A DNA stretch of 64,000 nucleotides, taken from positions 19,674,132 through 19,738,131 of the forward strand of contig JALGQZ010000018.1 of assembly GCA_023105745.1 (NCBI GenBank), given 5' to 3'. The stretch comes from Austropuccinia psidii (taxonomy: Eukaryota > Basidiomycota > Pucciniomycetes > Pucciniales > Sphaerophragmiaceae). The position numbers and the translations under genes are program-made. The notes under the pieces are model-generated. The model worked only from the letters and a program-made list of their open reading frames with translations. It was not told the origin of the DNA and did not search any database. Positions 22,996 through 32,682 of the stretch are shown here, piece after piece; within the stretch, counting starts at the first letter, position 1, and the number at the start of each line of letters is the position of its first letter.

Positions 22996-25560
22996 CTATT
23001 CAAAGGAATCATTCATGCTTTGATTTTCATGATGTCTCACTTTATCAATCAATAGCTTAAAGCTTGAAGCAGTTGGATGAATTTCAACCAGATCTTTCTT
23101 CAAAGTATCAATTGGAAGTTTGGGGTTCCATCCTTTTTCCAACATTGCAGGGGTCTTGCCTGTTGAAGCATGGATGGAGGTCTTGTAGGCTAATTCCAAT
23201 GCTGGTATAAGAGTACACCAATCATGGGTAAAGCCATCAGAATCTTTAAACTCCAGGCCATAAGCCCAAAATCTTCTTATCATGTCCTCAAGGGTTTGAA
23301 TCATTCTTTCTGCTAACCCATCTGTTTGTGGATGGTATGCTGTTGAGAATGATAATTTTGTACCCAAAAGCTTATGTAAATTAGTCCATAAGGCTGATGT
23401 AAATTTTGAGTCTCTGTCACTAATGATATTTTTAAAGAGACCAGTATGGGATATTACTCTATTCCAGATCAAAAGAGCTTTATCCATAGCTGTGTCATCT
23501 TTGTGACATGGTAAAAAGATTGGTGTTTTGCTATATCTGTCTACAATAACAAGACATGCATTGTAACTGTTATCACCTCCAGGTGGTAATGCGGTTACCC
23601 AATCCATGTGAACCACTTCCCATGGGGTACTTGGTTCTTGGATATGGATCATCAGACCAAATCTTTTACCAGTAGCTTTATTGGCTTTCTGGCATCTATC
23701 ACAACTATGACAGTACTCAATGACATCTTTTCTCCAAGATGGCCACCAGGCACATGTCATAATTCTTTCCATTTTTCTGTCTTCAGACAGATGTCCAGAA
23801 TAAATGTTATCATGGCATTCTAGTATTATTGTGTTAATCAACATTCTACTACATAGGACCATGACACATGTGTGTTTAGATCTATGATATAGTATACCAT
23901 CAAACAAATGGAATCTTCCATTATCATAAGATGTTTTCCAAATATCATCCAGAGAATTAGCCAATGCTTCATCTTTGCAATCTTTGTCAAGTAGAGCAGT
24001 AAGTATATGGCAGTTTCTATCTTGCTTATAGCTTTCTCTAACTTTCTCAAAGAATTCTGTTCCCACATCTGTGATGTTAATTCCTTCAATTGGGATTTGA
24101 GGTTCTGCACTTTTAGGAACATAGGCAGGATTTTCAGGTGTATTGGGTAATGCCCATCTACTTAAGCCATCAGCATTCCTGTGAATATTTCCAGCTTTAT
24201 TTACTATGGTCATATTGCCTCTATACTCCGGTATAGCAATCTGCCATCTTAACATGTGTCTGTTTGGAGTTCTCATGTTAAGAAGTGACTTTACTGCGTT
24301 ACAATCAGTAATTACTTCAAACACAGTACCATCAAGATAGTGATGAAGTTTTTCTAGAGCCCAAACACGGAAAAGGCACTCCATTTGGCTAGCTCCATAT
24401 CTGGCCTCAGTAGGTTTAATTTGTCTTGAAATAAAACAAATTGGACCTTCATAAGGCTTGTCATTGACAGTTTGAACTTGATGAAGAGCAGCTCCTAGAC
24501 CTTCACCACATGCATAAATATACAGCTTGAAAGGAAGTTTCCAGTCTGGCATCAGTAATAATGGTGCATTGGTCAAGGCATACTTGATTTTATCATATGC
24601 TTGGATTCTCTCCTGAGTCATTTCAAAAACAGTTTGTTGATCACAAATTCTGTATAATGATCTGGCATGGATTGCAAAATCTTTAAGGTGTTGCATGTAA
24701 TAACTGGAAAAACCTAAGAAAGACATCATTTCTTTTTTGTTCTGGGGCATTTGTTTCAGTAAAACTGCAGCCACTTTGTTCTGATCAACACCAAGGCTTA
24801 GTCCTGAGACTACATGTCCTAGAGCTTTTAACTCATGAAACCCAAAATTGCATTTTTTAAGAGAAATTTTCATGTTCACTTGTAAAATTTTCTTAAGTAC
24901 TAATGAAAGTCTCTCTAAATGTAATTGCCAGGTTTCTGAACAAATTATAATGTCATCAATATAAATGATTAACCATCCCTCTGATAATTCATGTGGGAAG
25001 ATAGTATTCATCATTCTTTGGTAATGAGAGGGTGCATTTTCAATACCAAAAGGCATCCTCAAATATTCATAAATACCACAATTAGCAATTATTCTCAATA
25101 ATTTCCTAGAATGAGGTGTCAAAACATTCTGGTGAAAGCCTTTTAGAGCATTCATAGAAGTGATGAATCTTGCTTTGGATAATTGAGTCAAAGTCTCATG
25201 AATTCTAGGGATTGGATACCTATCTGGGATAGTATAGGTATTCAGTGCTCTAAAATCACCAACCATCCTTGACTTATCATTATGCCAAGTAATGATTACT
25301 GGGGTTGTGACTTCTACCTCATCATTGTGTCCAACTTTTCTAAGAACTCCCAGTTTCATTAGTTCATTAATATGATTTTCTAATGCTTCTCTAGCCCTAG
25401 GGCTAGCTGGGTAAGCTGGTCTTCTTAATAGTGGCGGATAAGGCCTTTCCACATTAAGCATAATGTCCACCTCATGGCCTTTTATAGCCCCAAGTGGCTC
25501 ATTATCTGAAGCAAAGGCTTCCCTGTATTGAAATAAAATTTCAATAAGCTCTTCCTTCAT
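22996..25560 (-). CDS. pol: Pol polyprotein part: reverse transcriptase, RNase H, integrase of retroelement 2
   Basis: 854 codons. Reverse transcriptase covers about residues 30-260: it holds [12 protein letters not shown] near residue 205, but motif A reads [13 protein letters not shown], with Asn where the catalytic Asp belongs (codon 25,152-25,150). RNase H covers about residues 330-450, ending near [11 protein letters not shown]. The integrase zinc-binding part (CHDNIYSGH and CHSCDRCQ) is near residues 590-640. The core has aspartates in [11 protein letters not shown] and [11 protein letters not shown], and the glutamate region in [14 protein letters not shown]. The listed Met is simply the first after an upstream stop; natural synthesis would be as part of a longer polyprotein. 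It is interrupted at the end by TAG (22,996-22,998). Confidence 0.93.
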   Translation of the reverse strand: MKEELIEILFQYREAFASDNEPLGAIKGHEVDIMLNVERPYPPLLRRPAYPASPRAREALENHINELMKLGVLRKVGHNDEVEVTTPVIITWHNDKSRMVGDFRALNTYTIPDRYPIPRIHETLTQLSKARFITSMNALKGFHQNVLTPHSRKLLRIIANCGIYEYLRMPFGIENAPSHYQRMMNTIFPHELSEGWLIIYIDDIIICSETWQLHLERLSLVLKKILQVNMKISLKKCNFGFHELKALGHVVSGLSLGVDQNKVAAVLLKQMPQNKKEMMSFLGFSSYYMQHLKDFAIHARSLYRICDQQTVFEMTQERIQAYDKIKYALTNAPLLLMPDWKLPFKLYIYACGEGLGAALHQVQTVNDKPYEGPICFISRQIKPTEARYGASQMECLFRVWALEKLHHYLDGTVFEVITDCNAVKSLLNMRTPNRHMLRWQIAIPEYRGNMTIVNKAGNIHRNADGLSRWALPNTPENPAYVPKSAEPQIPIEGINITDVGTEFFEKVRESYKQDRNCHILTALLDKDCKDEALANSLDDIWKTSYDNGRFHLFDGILYHRSKHTCVMVLCSRMLINTIILECHDNIYSGHLSEDRKMERIMTCAWWPSWRKDVIEYCHSCDRCQKANKATGKRFGLMIHIQEPSTPWEVVHMDWVTALPPGGDNSYNACLVIVDRYSKTPIFLPCHKDDTAMDKALLIWNRVISHTGLFKNIISDRDSKFTSALWTNLHKLLGTKLSFSTAYHPQTDGLAERMIQTLEDMIRRFWAYGLEFKDSDGFTHDWCTLIPALELAYKTSIHASTGKTPAMLEKGWNPKLPIDTLKKDLVEIHPTASSFKLLIDKVRHHENQSMNDSFE

Positions 25561-25667
25561 TTCCAGTGTTAACTCAGGACTAATTTGTGCTTCAATTAAT
25601 TGATTTGATACAAATTTTTCCTTAGTAACATTTTATGCTTGTTTAATGACAGCAATTTCTCTTTTTT

Positions 25668-26117
25668 CTAGAGGAAAACAAATTTTTGTCTTTTATTTTC
25701 CCCTATAGTGAAATACCTGTCTTTATGATTATTAATATCAATACCATAAATATTGAGATAATCATTCTCAAGTATAAAGCGCTGTGAAGTACAATTATTT
25801 ATAACAACAATTTCAACTTTCAGTCTTATACTTCCTGCAGGATGAGGAAATATGATTGCTGCTTCAAATATACCCAAGGGGTGCATATTTTGGCTAGCAC
25901 TGCTGAATGTTATACCTTCAATTGGAATTAATTTGTCTTGCCAATTGGTATAAATTTTGTCAAGATAATATTTTCCAACACAAGTGCAAAAAGCACCTGA
26001 GTCAAGATGTATCTTGGCTTCTGTGTTATTTCTCACAATATTAGTGATACAAGATGACCCAGCTGTATAACCTTTACCTCTGGCAGGTTTGGTTTTTTGC
26101 ATCTTGGCGTCTTGCAC
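25668..26117 (-). pseudogene. Aspartic protease region of retroelement 2
   Basis: 149 codons. IHLDSGAFCTCVGKYYLD near residue 36 is the retroviral-type protease active site with the DSG motif. Upstream it is in the same frame as gag, separated only by a TAA at 26,253-26,255 and an acidic linker. Downstream it is in a different frame from the reverse transcriptase part, with an extra TAA between, so at least one indel and one stop lie in 25,560-25,668. Confidence 0.85.
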
Positions 26118-26252
26118 ATGTATGAGATCTATACATTCATCACTATACTGTGGTAAGTGAGTATGTACCTCAGTGACCTCAAAAGAGACATTAATGTTCT
26201 CTATACTAAGTTCTTCTGATACTTCTTCTTCTTCTGAAGGCTCAGAATCACT

Positions 26253-27800
26253 TTAATGTAAAGATACATCAGTTTCTTTTGTGCCTTCCACTTTTTCAAA
26301 ATTTATCTCATTGACTCTTGTCTTTTTTGTACAAGTGTTTGCCAAATGAGATGTGCTTCCACATTTATGACATTTCAAAGGAGGTCTGTCATGTGGTTGA
26401 TTTGGCTTTGAAATTGGTCTCCCACTAGTCTTGTTGTCTATTGGGGTTTTGGACCAATTTCTTCCAATCTTTGTTCTAGCAGTGATGTCCTCCATAGCAT
26501 TGATATAATCTTCTGTAGAGCAAGGCTCAATACATCTGCTTCTTATAGCATGCTCAAGGTCACCACCAAATTTTCTTAATATCCTTTTATGTACCATTGT
26601 TTCAGACATATCAGAATGAAGGGCAGTTAACCTGTCCTTCTGTTTAAGAAACCAAGTCATGGGCCTGTCCCTCTCAATATTAAAAATGGCTTCTTCAAAA
26701 GAATTTTCCATTATCAATCTCCAGGAATCATTTGCCCATTTGGAAATAATTTGTTCTTTCCACCAAGGCCAAGAATGTTTACTATGGTCTTGTCTCATTT
26801 TATAATACCATTTCTTTGCTGATTTGGTAAATAATGAGTGTAATCTGGTACTTATGTATTCATCTGGTATGTTAAAGTCTTCTTTGAACATATCAATTGT
26901 TTTCATAAATTCCATATGATTATATTCTCCTTCACCACTGAAGGTCGGCCATTCTTCTAATCTTGGAATGTCCTTAAAGTTGCAAGCAGTTTCCACATCA
27001 TGACTTGAAATTTTATGATTTAAATCATTATTCAATTTAAGAACATTTCTGTCAAGAATTGGTATGGATTGCCTTGGCAATTCATTTTTTAGTGATATAT
27101 TATTAATACTTGATTTAATGTCCTCTTTCAATTCAAGTCTTGCTTTATCACTTTTTTCCAATTGCTCTTGAAGAAGAGCTGCATTGTGACCAGTAGAATT
27201 TTCCAAGTTTTGAACTTGTATTTTCAATTCTCTTAACTGTCCAGCTCTAAACGAAATTGAGTTCTCATCTGGTTGATTTAGTAAGGTAACTTTAGACTCA
27301 AGTCTTTCACAAATTTGCGTCAAAGACACAATATTGTCTTTATTAACATTTTCAAGGCCAATAATAGTCTTTTGTTGTTCTTTCACTTTTAATATCTCAT
27401 TACCCAACTTCTGTTGGACATAAACAAATGCTTTAAATTTTGCCATAATTTCTTTATTACAAGATTCAAAGTGAGTTACAAATTTTACAAGATCTATTTC
27501 TTTGCGAAAGATTGATTCAATCTTTCCTCCTCCTTGTTTTTGAATTCCATCAAGGTTCTTGCCATATTGAACACATTGTTGATGGCTGTCTTTTCCTTCT
27601 TTGGGATTCTGTAATTCTGAGGGTAAGGCTTGTTCCACTTGGGCTTTGCCTTTCCCTTTGCCTTTTGCTTGCCCTTCAGGTTGGTTTTTGGGGCTTGCTT
27701 GGGCTTGTTTGGCACTTGTTGAGGCGGATTTTTGCTGGTGGATTGTGAGCCTGAAAGCATGAAAAGAATTACATGCTACACAAGCTCCAAACACTTTCAT
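26253..27800 (-). CDS. gag: Gag of retroelement 2, with zinc knuckle
   Basis: 515 codons. Basic Lys/Gln/Pro-rich start, then a long coiled coil (about residues 95-260, with repeated Leu/Glu/Lys heptads), the gag core (about 275-420: FSGEGEYNHMEF and HSWPWWKEQIISKW), then a CCHC knuckle CHKCGSTSHLANTC near residue 485. It ends at TAA 26,253-26,255, after which the same frame runs on through an acidic linker into protease. The first 17 or so residues fall in the inverted repeat of 27,747-28,403. A tract ending TTTCAG on the minus strand near 27,750 could be a splice acceptor, so the true start may lie further upstream. Confidence 0.88.
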   Translation of the reverse strand: MKVFGACVACNSFHAFRLTIHQQKSASTSAKQAQASPKNQPEGQAKGKGKGKAQVEQALPSELQNPKEGKDSHQQCVQYGKNLDGIQKQGGGKIESIFRKEIDLVKFVTHFESCNKEIMAKFKAFVYVQQKLGNEILKVKEQQKTIIGLENVNKDNIVSLTQICERLESKVTLLNQPDENSISFRAGQLRELKIQVQNLENSTGHNAALLQEQLEKSDKARLELKEDIKSSINNISLKNELPRQSIPILDRNVLKLNNDLNHKISSHDVETACNFKDIPRLEEWPTFSGEGEYNHMEFMKTIDMFKEDFNIPDEYISTRLHSLFTKSAKKWYYKMRQDHSKHSWPWWKEQIISKWANDSWRLIMENSFEEAIFNIERDRPMTWFLKQKDRLTALHSDMSETMVHKRILRKFGGDLEHAIRSRCIEPCSTEDYINAMEDITARTKIGRNWSKTPIDNKTSGRPISKPNQPHDRPPLKCHKCGSTSHLANTCTKKTRVNEINFEKVEGTKETDVSLH

Positions 27801-28403
27801 TAAATTTTCTTTGAATTATTTCAATTGATCTGTGTAAATTCACCTTTTTGTTTTCTTCTATTTTTTATAAATCACTCTTTTAAGATTAGTTGTTATAGTA
27901 ATCTCATTTCCAAGTCACTCATTTAAACATTTTGTCATTATAGAAATATTGTTTCATCTTTTTTCTATAAAACCCTTTTAATTTGTTGAGATGGGAACTT
28001 TGCTTCTATAGAAACAGCATCTTTCTGGCTATATATCAGGTTACTATAACAGTATATTTTCTTCTAAAAGGTTTATCAGTTTATTTGTGTCTTACTTTGA
28101 TTTTGTATCTACAACATTTAAAGAGGATCATTCTACTTGAGAATGATTCCTCAGATCTCTTAGAAATATATTTTTTTACAAATAAATTAGTAACAACTTC
28201 TTGTTATTAGATCTCTCAAATATAAGTAGTTAAAGATTACTTTTAGTATTTTTTTATTGGTGAAGCCCATTTCACCAATGAGAATACCTTTTTAATAGTG
28301 ACGTCTCTATCAATTAAACCTGATAGTATTCCACTACCATTTTAGTTTATTAAAATTCCTAGTAATTAGACTGGAAGCCACGTTAGAGGCCCCAGGCTAA
28401 CAT
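27747..28403. repeat. Left arm of a 0.66-kb inverted repeat inside retroelement 2
   Basis: The reverse complement matches 28,993-29,650. Outer ends share AGCATGAAAAGAATTACATG and inner ends share CCCCAGGCTAACAT. Arms are 657 and 658 bp with scattered differences. The left arm includes the gag start codon region. Confidence 0.85.
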
Positions 28404-28992
28404 GTAAGGTGTGGATGTGAAACTTTGATTAAAAATCAAGTACTTTTCCTGTCCTCAAAATTTGTATAAGGTAAAAATCAATTAAAAATAGTAGGAAATA
28501 TTATTTTTAAGAGAAAACACGCCAAATTTATTGTTTATAACTTTATTAGTATAAAACAATAATATTATAAAGATTTATTGTGTTACCAACAATAAAAATT
28601 TATCCAAAAAATACTCTACAAGAGATATTTTAAGGTTACAAAAGAAATTTATTCAAGAGCAATTTCAATTGGAATTAATTGAGCAAAGAACTGCAAGCAA
28701 TTAATTAAAGAACAAAGTCTTTCAAAAGAATATTAAAGAGAAAACATGCCCAAAAGTGACCAGAGTGAATTTGGAAACAAAGTGACAAAGTTTACAGTGA
28801 TGAAAGATGCTTTAATTCACTTTTGGGGTGGTTCAGGGGTAAAAATGATTATAAGAGTTACAAACAATGATTAAAATGATTTTTTCACGTGGTTGAAAGG
28901 ATTAAGCTGATTTAAAAATGGTGGTTGGAATCTTTGATTGATTGGTTTAACAGTGTTTAAACTAATTAATAAAAGGAAAAGATTCTAACATA
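28404..28992. other. Spacer of the inner inverted repeat, LTR-like start
   Basis: 589 bp of AT-rich DNA beginning TGTAAGGTGTGGATG, very like the LTR start TGTAAGGTGTGCATATGA at 63,983, and ending CTAACA. It may be a fragment of a related LTR, but I find no clear five-base duplication around it. No gene is present. Confidence 0.45.
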
Positions 28993-29650
28993 ATGTTAGC
29001 CTGGGGCCTCTAACGTGGCTTCCAGTATAATTACTAGGAATTTTAATAAACTAAAAAGGTAGTGGAATACTATCAGGTTTAATTGATAGAGACGTCACTA
29101 TTAAAAAGGTATTCTAACTGGTGGAATGGGCTTTACCAATAAAAAAATACTAAAAGTAATCTTTAACTACTTATATTTGAGAGATCCAATAACAAGAAAT
29201 TGTTACAAATTTATTTGTAAAAGAATATATTTCTAAGAGCTCTGAGGAATCATTCTCAAGTAGAATGATCCTCTTTCAATGTTGTAGGTACAAAATCAAA
29301 GTAAGACACAAATAAAATGATAAACCTTTTAGAAGAAAATATATTGTTATAGTAACCTGATATATAGCCAGGGAGATGCTGTTTCTATAGAAGCAAAGTT
29401 ACCATCTCAACAAATTAAAAGGGTTTTATATAAAAAAGATGAAACAATATTTCTATAATGACAAAATGTTTAAATGAGTGACTTGGAAATGAGATTAATA
29501 TAACAACTAATCTTCAAAGAGTGATTTATAAAAAATAGAAGAAAACAAAAAGGTGAATTTACACAGATCAATTGAAATAATTCAAAGAAAATTTAATGAA
29601 AGTGTTTGGAGCTTGTGTAGCATGTAATTCTTTTCATGCTTGCAGGCTGA
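28993..29650. repeat. Right arm of the 0.66-kb inverted repeat
   Basis: Mirror copy of 27,747-28,403, starting ATGTTAGCCTGGGG. It carries a second, plus-strand copy of the gag start (ATG at 29,596, MKVFGACVACNSFHA), which runs out of the repeat into unrelated sequence. Confidence 0.85.
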
Positions 29651-29669
29651 CATGGATGCTTGAGGAGCT

Positions 29670-30188
29670 TCAACTGGGCTGGTTTCCTTTCTTTGGGGCA
29701 ACTTCTTCTTCTGATCCTCTGATAACATGCTTTGGTTTTTCAACCAAGCTTTTATCTGTTGGACTTGTCCTTTGACAGACATGAGTGTCCAGCCCATCAG
29801 AAGGTCTTCTGTCTTTTCTGGTCCCATGAACTTCTTCACTTGAAGATAAGATTTCATGGTGCCTATCCAAAGACTTGGGAGAAGTTCCCACTCTTGTTGT
29901 TTTGACACCAAGAACCAGTTCTTCCATTGAGATTGATAAATCTCCACGGCTGCTTGTTGGAAATGGTTCAGGTCTAACAGCAATAGCAGTTATGTCAGCT
30001 TCTGGACTCTCAATAAGAAGTTCAAAGGTGCTGGCTAACCTTTGGGAACTGGTGGAATTTCTGGCATCCTCCATTTGTGCCTCTCCTCTGGGAAGACATT
30101 CTTGCCTTTTAGATTTGTGGCTGGAATGTCCTTGTCCAGATCCATTTGATTGGATGGAGTAGTTGCTTCCACTTCTAGTAGGAGTCAT
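29670..30188 (-). CDS. 5' gag-like frame of retroelement 2, unassigned
   Basis: 172 codons, Ser/Glu/Arg-rich, starting MTPTRSGSNYSIQSNGSGQ, with no recognised domain. It lies at the usual place for the start of gag, between the leader and the inner inverted repeat. A TTGCAG-type acceptor context around 29,640 and the inverted repeat make the original exon structure unclear. An overlapping frame at 29,582-29,983 is probably a shadow. Confidence 0.45.
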   Translation of the reverse strand: MTPTRSGSNYSIQSNGSGQGHSSHKSKRQECLPRGEAQMEDARNSTSSQRLASTFELLIESPEADITAIAVRPEPFPTSSRGDLSISMEELVLGVKTTRVGTSPKSLDRHHEILSSSEEVHGTRKDRRPSDGLDTHVCQRTSPTDKSLVEKPKHVIRGSEEEVAPKKGNQPS

Positions 30189-30901
30189 TTCACGTCAATT
30201 TTAATAAAAAATAGAGTAAAATTGAATTCAATTCACCTGCAGGACCTTTAAAGGGCTCTTTGGTTATCAAACCCCTTGGTGCTGGACTGGTTTGAATTTC
30301 AATACTGGACTCTGAGGTTTCAGAGTCTGGAGAATTGTCTCTGATGGAAGACACTGGAGAAAATTAAAAATATAAGTTATTTTATCAAATAATAAAAATA
30401 ACTTATAAACTCAGCTTATTAAATAAAGTTGTTTTAATGTAATTTATGGCAAATTTCGTCAAAAATAAAGAAAAATGTCTAAGATAAAAAAAAATGTTTT
30501 TTAGTAAAGATTTTTATTTTTAAAGATTTTTTATTTAATTTATTATTTTCTTTAAAGAAATAATAATTATGCAATTAACAAGTTAATTAATCAAAATTGT
30601 ATTATTATCCACTTTATACTAGAATAACTCAAAGAATAAATTTCGAGTCTGTGATGTGAAAAAGCCACTAGTTAGACAAAAGAAATTTATTCCATGTCAC
30701 TCAATAGTATATTGTTTCAAACAATATTCTTAAGAAGAAAATAACTTTATTAATATTATAAAGATTATTTATAAGGGATAAGTCCAAAAAAGCCAATATT
30801 AAGATAAATATGGCAATTTTACGTCAAAAAACAGTAAAATAAGGTCTAGAATATGATTTATGTCCCAAAAATTGGTTTAAAATCACAGCCAGGCCCCCAA
30901 A
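30189..30901 (-). other. Leader of retroelement 2 with primer-binding-like site
   Basis: AT-rich untranslated region. Directly after the 5' LTR on the minus strand stands TTTGGGGGCCTGGCTGTG (30,884-30,901), which resembles the site in element 1 (TTTTGGGGCCCTGGCCGTG). The primer tRNA is not identified. No gene is present. Confidence 0.6.
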
Positions 30902-30974
30902 TGCAAGGTTTTTCTATGAAACTCTTGATAATAGTAGCAAAATCAAGAGTACTATGACTGTCCTCAATAGAAAT
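30902..30974 (-). repeat. Split 5' LTR of retroelement 2, first 73 bp
   Basis: Starts TGCAAGGTTTTTC (TGTAAGGTTTGTC in the other LTR) and aligns with 20,184-20,256. It ends with AAT at 30,972-30,974, the target duplication of the CACTA element. The LTR resumes at 58,069. Confidence 0.9.
30972..30974. repeat. Target-site duplication AAT of the CACTA element, left copy
   Basis: The uninterrupted LTR at 20,250-20,270 reads AGAAATATATAATATAAT. Here AGAAAT is followed by the transposon, and AATATATAATATAAT resumes after it at 58,066. Three-base duplications are typical of CACTA (En/Spm) elements. Confidence 0.88.
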
Positions 30975-31030
30975 CACCACAGAAAAAGACTGGGGACTTG
31001 CATACAGGTCCTTTACAGTATCTTCATCTT
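30975..31030 (+). repeat. Left terminal inverted repeat of the CACTA element
   Basis: CACCACAG, then the block GGACTTGCATACAGGTCCTT and CAGTATCTT; the reverse complement of 58,010-58,065 gives CACCAGGG, GGACCTGCCTGCAAGTCC, TTACAAGGATCTT. The first five bases and most of positions 20-50 agree. Confidence 0.8.
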
Positions 31031-32250
31031 ATGTCTGAGTGTATCTCTGGAAGTATCCCTAGTTTAACTCACATTCATTGTATTCTGACATTTTTACTCC
31101 CCCTTTAATCTTTATTAATATTTTCTCAACCCAATATATACACTGGCAACAAACATAGGTAATGAATCTTATTAAATTTTTGGATTGTGAGAACATTGAA
31201 ATTCCCTCATGATGCTCATAGTTAGTAGAATAATCTTCAAATTATCTCATTAATTGAGCTCCTTACAATTCACTTCATGAATGCTTGTGGATTTTGAAAG
31301 TTCATCCAGCTATATGGGGAGCCTTGAAAAGGAATTCTTTTATACTTGTAGCATTAATTGCTTCTTTGATCTTATTGTCATTCTGCTGCCTTGATTGTTG
31401 AATTTATTTGATTTTAACGTATCTTTCATGTTGGCTTAAAGAATGAGGATAACTTAAGAAGTAAGAAATTCTATTTACCAGAATGCTTGTTTTCAGATGA
31501 ATCAAAAATTAAGCCTGAATTAATTTCACACAATGATAATAATAAGTAATGATGAATTTAAAAATGATAATGGTAATTATTTTGAGGGAATCCTGTCCAA
31601 ATTTAAATTAAAAATGGGTGTTCCTCCTTAAAATGATGAATATTTCGGAAAAATAAGATCCAATAATTTTATAATGAGTAAAATACCTCCCCTTGAGTGA
31701 TGATTATCATCATAGAAATTGGCAAAAATTATTGGAAAGGATGTTTCCATAAAAATTAATCTTAATTTATTAGAATAATGTTTCAAAATAAAATATGGAT
31801 AAATAATAAACTTGAAGCTCTTCAAGTAGTGAGCCGATGGCCTTCAACATAATTTAATGATTACTTTTTAAATTAGATTCTTGATGATTTCTGCAAAGGA
31901 AAAATAAACAAAGTATAGGAATAATTTGATGAATTAAGAAAAAAGATGGAAAGGGGCTGCATAGGCCACAAATGAAAAGTTTTGTCCAGTGCTGGATATA
32001 TCTTGGAGGGAACTCCACATTTGGAAAGGAACTTGTCTCCTCATAGATAATTTCTTTTAAAATCAAAATCCAAGGATTTGGGACAACAGTAATAAGAAAT
32101 TTAATTGATCTGCAGATTTGGAATATATTTATGTCCGTTAATAAACTAAGTTTCAAAATATAATTCATTTTTTATGCTATCAAGAAAAATTCAGGGGCTA
32201 AATCTTTAGGTTATTAAAATCACTTACAAAGTCCCCAGGGGTCTTTCCAC
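31031..32250. other. Subterminal region, no supported gene
   Basis: AT-rich sequence between the left terminal repeat and the SNF2 gene. Short minus-strand frames at 31,628-31,825 and 31,854-32,168 lack motifs and splice support. An array of short transposase-binding repeats, as expected near CACTA ends, was not obvious by eye. Confidence 0.4.
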
Positions 32251-32257
32251 TATATAA
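32251..32257 (+). promoter_or_regulatory. Possible TATA box of the SNF2 gene
   Basis: TATATAA about 430 bases before the first open codons of the SNF2 frame. An open, protein-like stretch at about 32,480-32,620 could be an upstream exon. Position and base match only. Confidence 0.3.
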
Positions 32258-32682
32258 CCCATGCAATCCTATTATTTAGGTTCCATTTGTCCTAAAAATT
32301 CATATCACACTGATATATTAAATTTTCATTCTAAAAATTTACAGTATGATTTCAATATTTTGTCTTGGGTTTTTTATTATTCAAATTGAAAAAAAAACAA
32401 TATTGAACAATCCTTTCCAACCTCTCTGGCTCATTAATATTCAGGAGAGTATTTAATTCTATTCATATACTATTAGAATCTGACTTGAGTCATCTTGGGA
32501 GCCTTAATTCTTTCCAGAGTTTCCATCTGGGTCGACTGCTTGATATTTTTGGAGGAGTGGCTGAAGGCTTGAATTCTGAAACATATAAAAAATACAAAAA
32601 CCATAATTAAGTCCTTTTTATAAATTCTGTCATAAATTTCAAGAATAAAGATTAAAATATCCTATTACATGGATGTGTTTTT

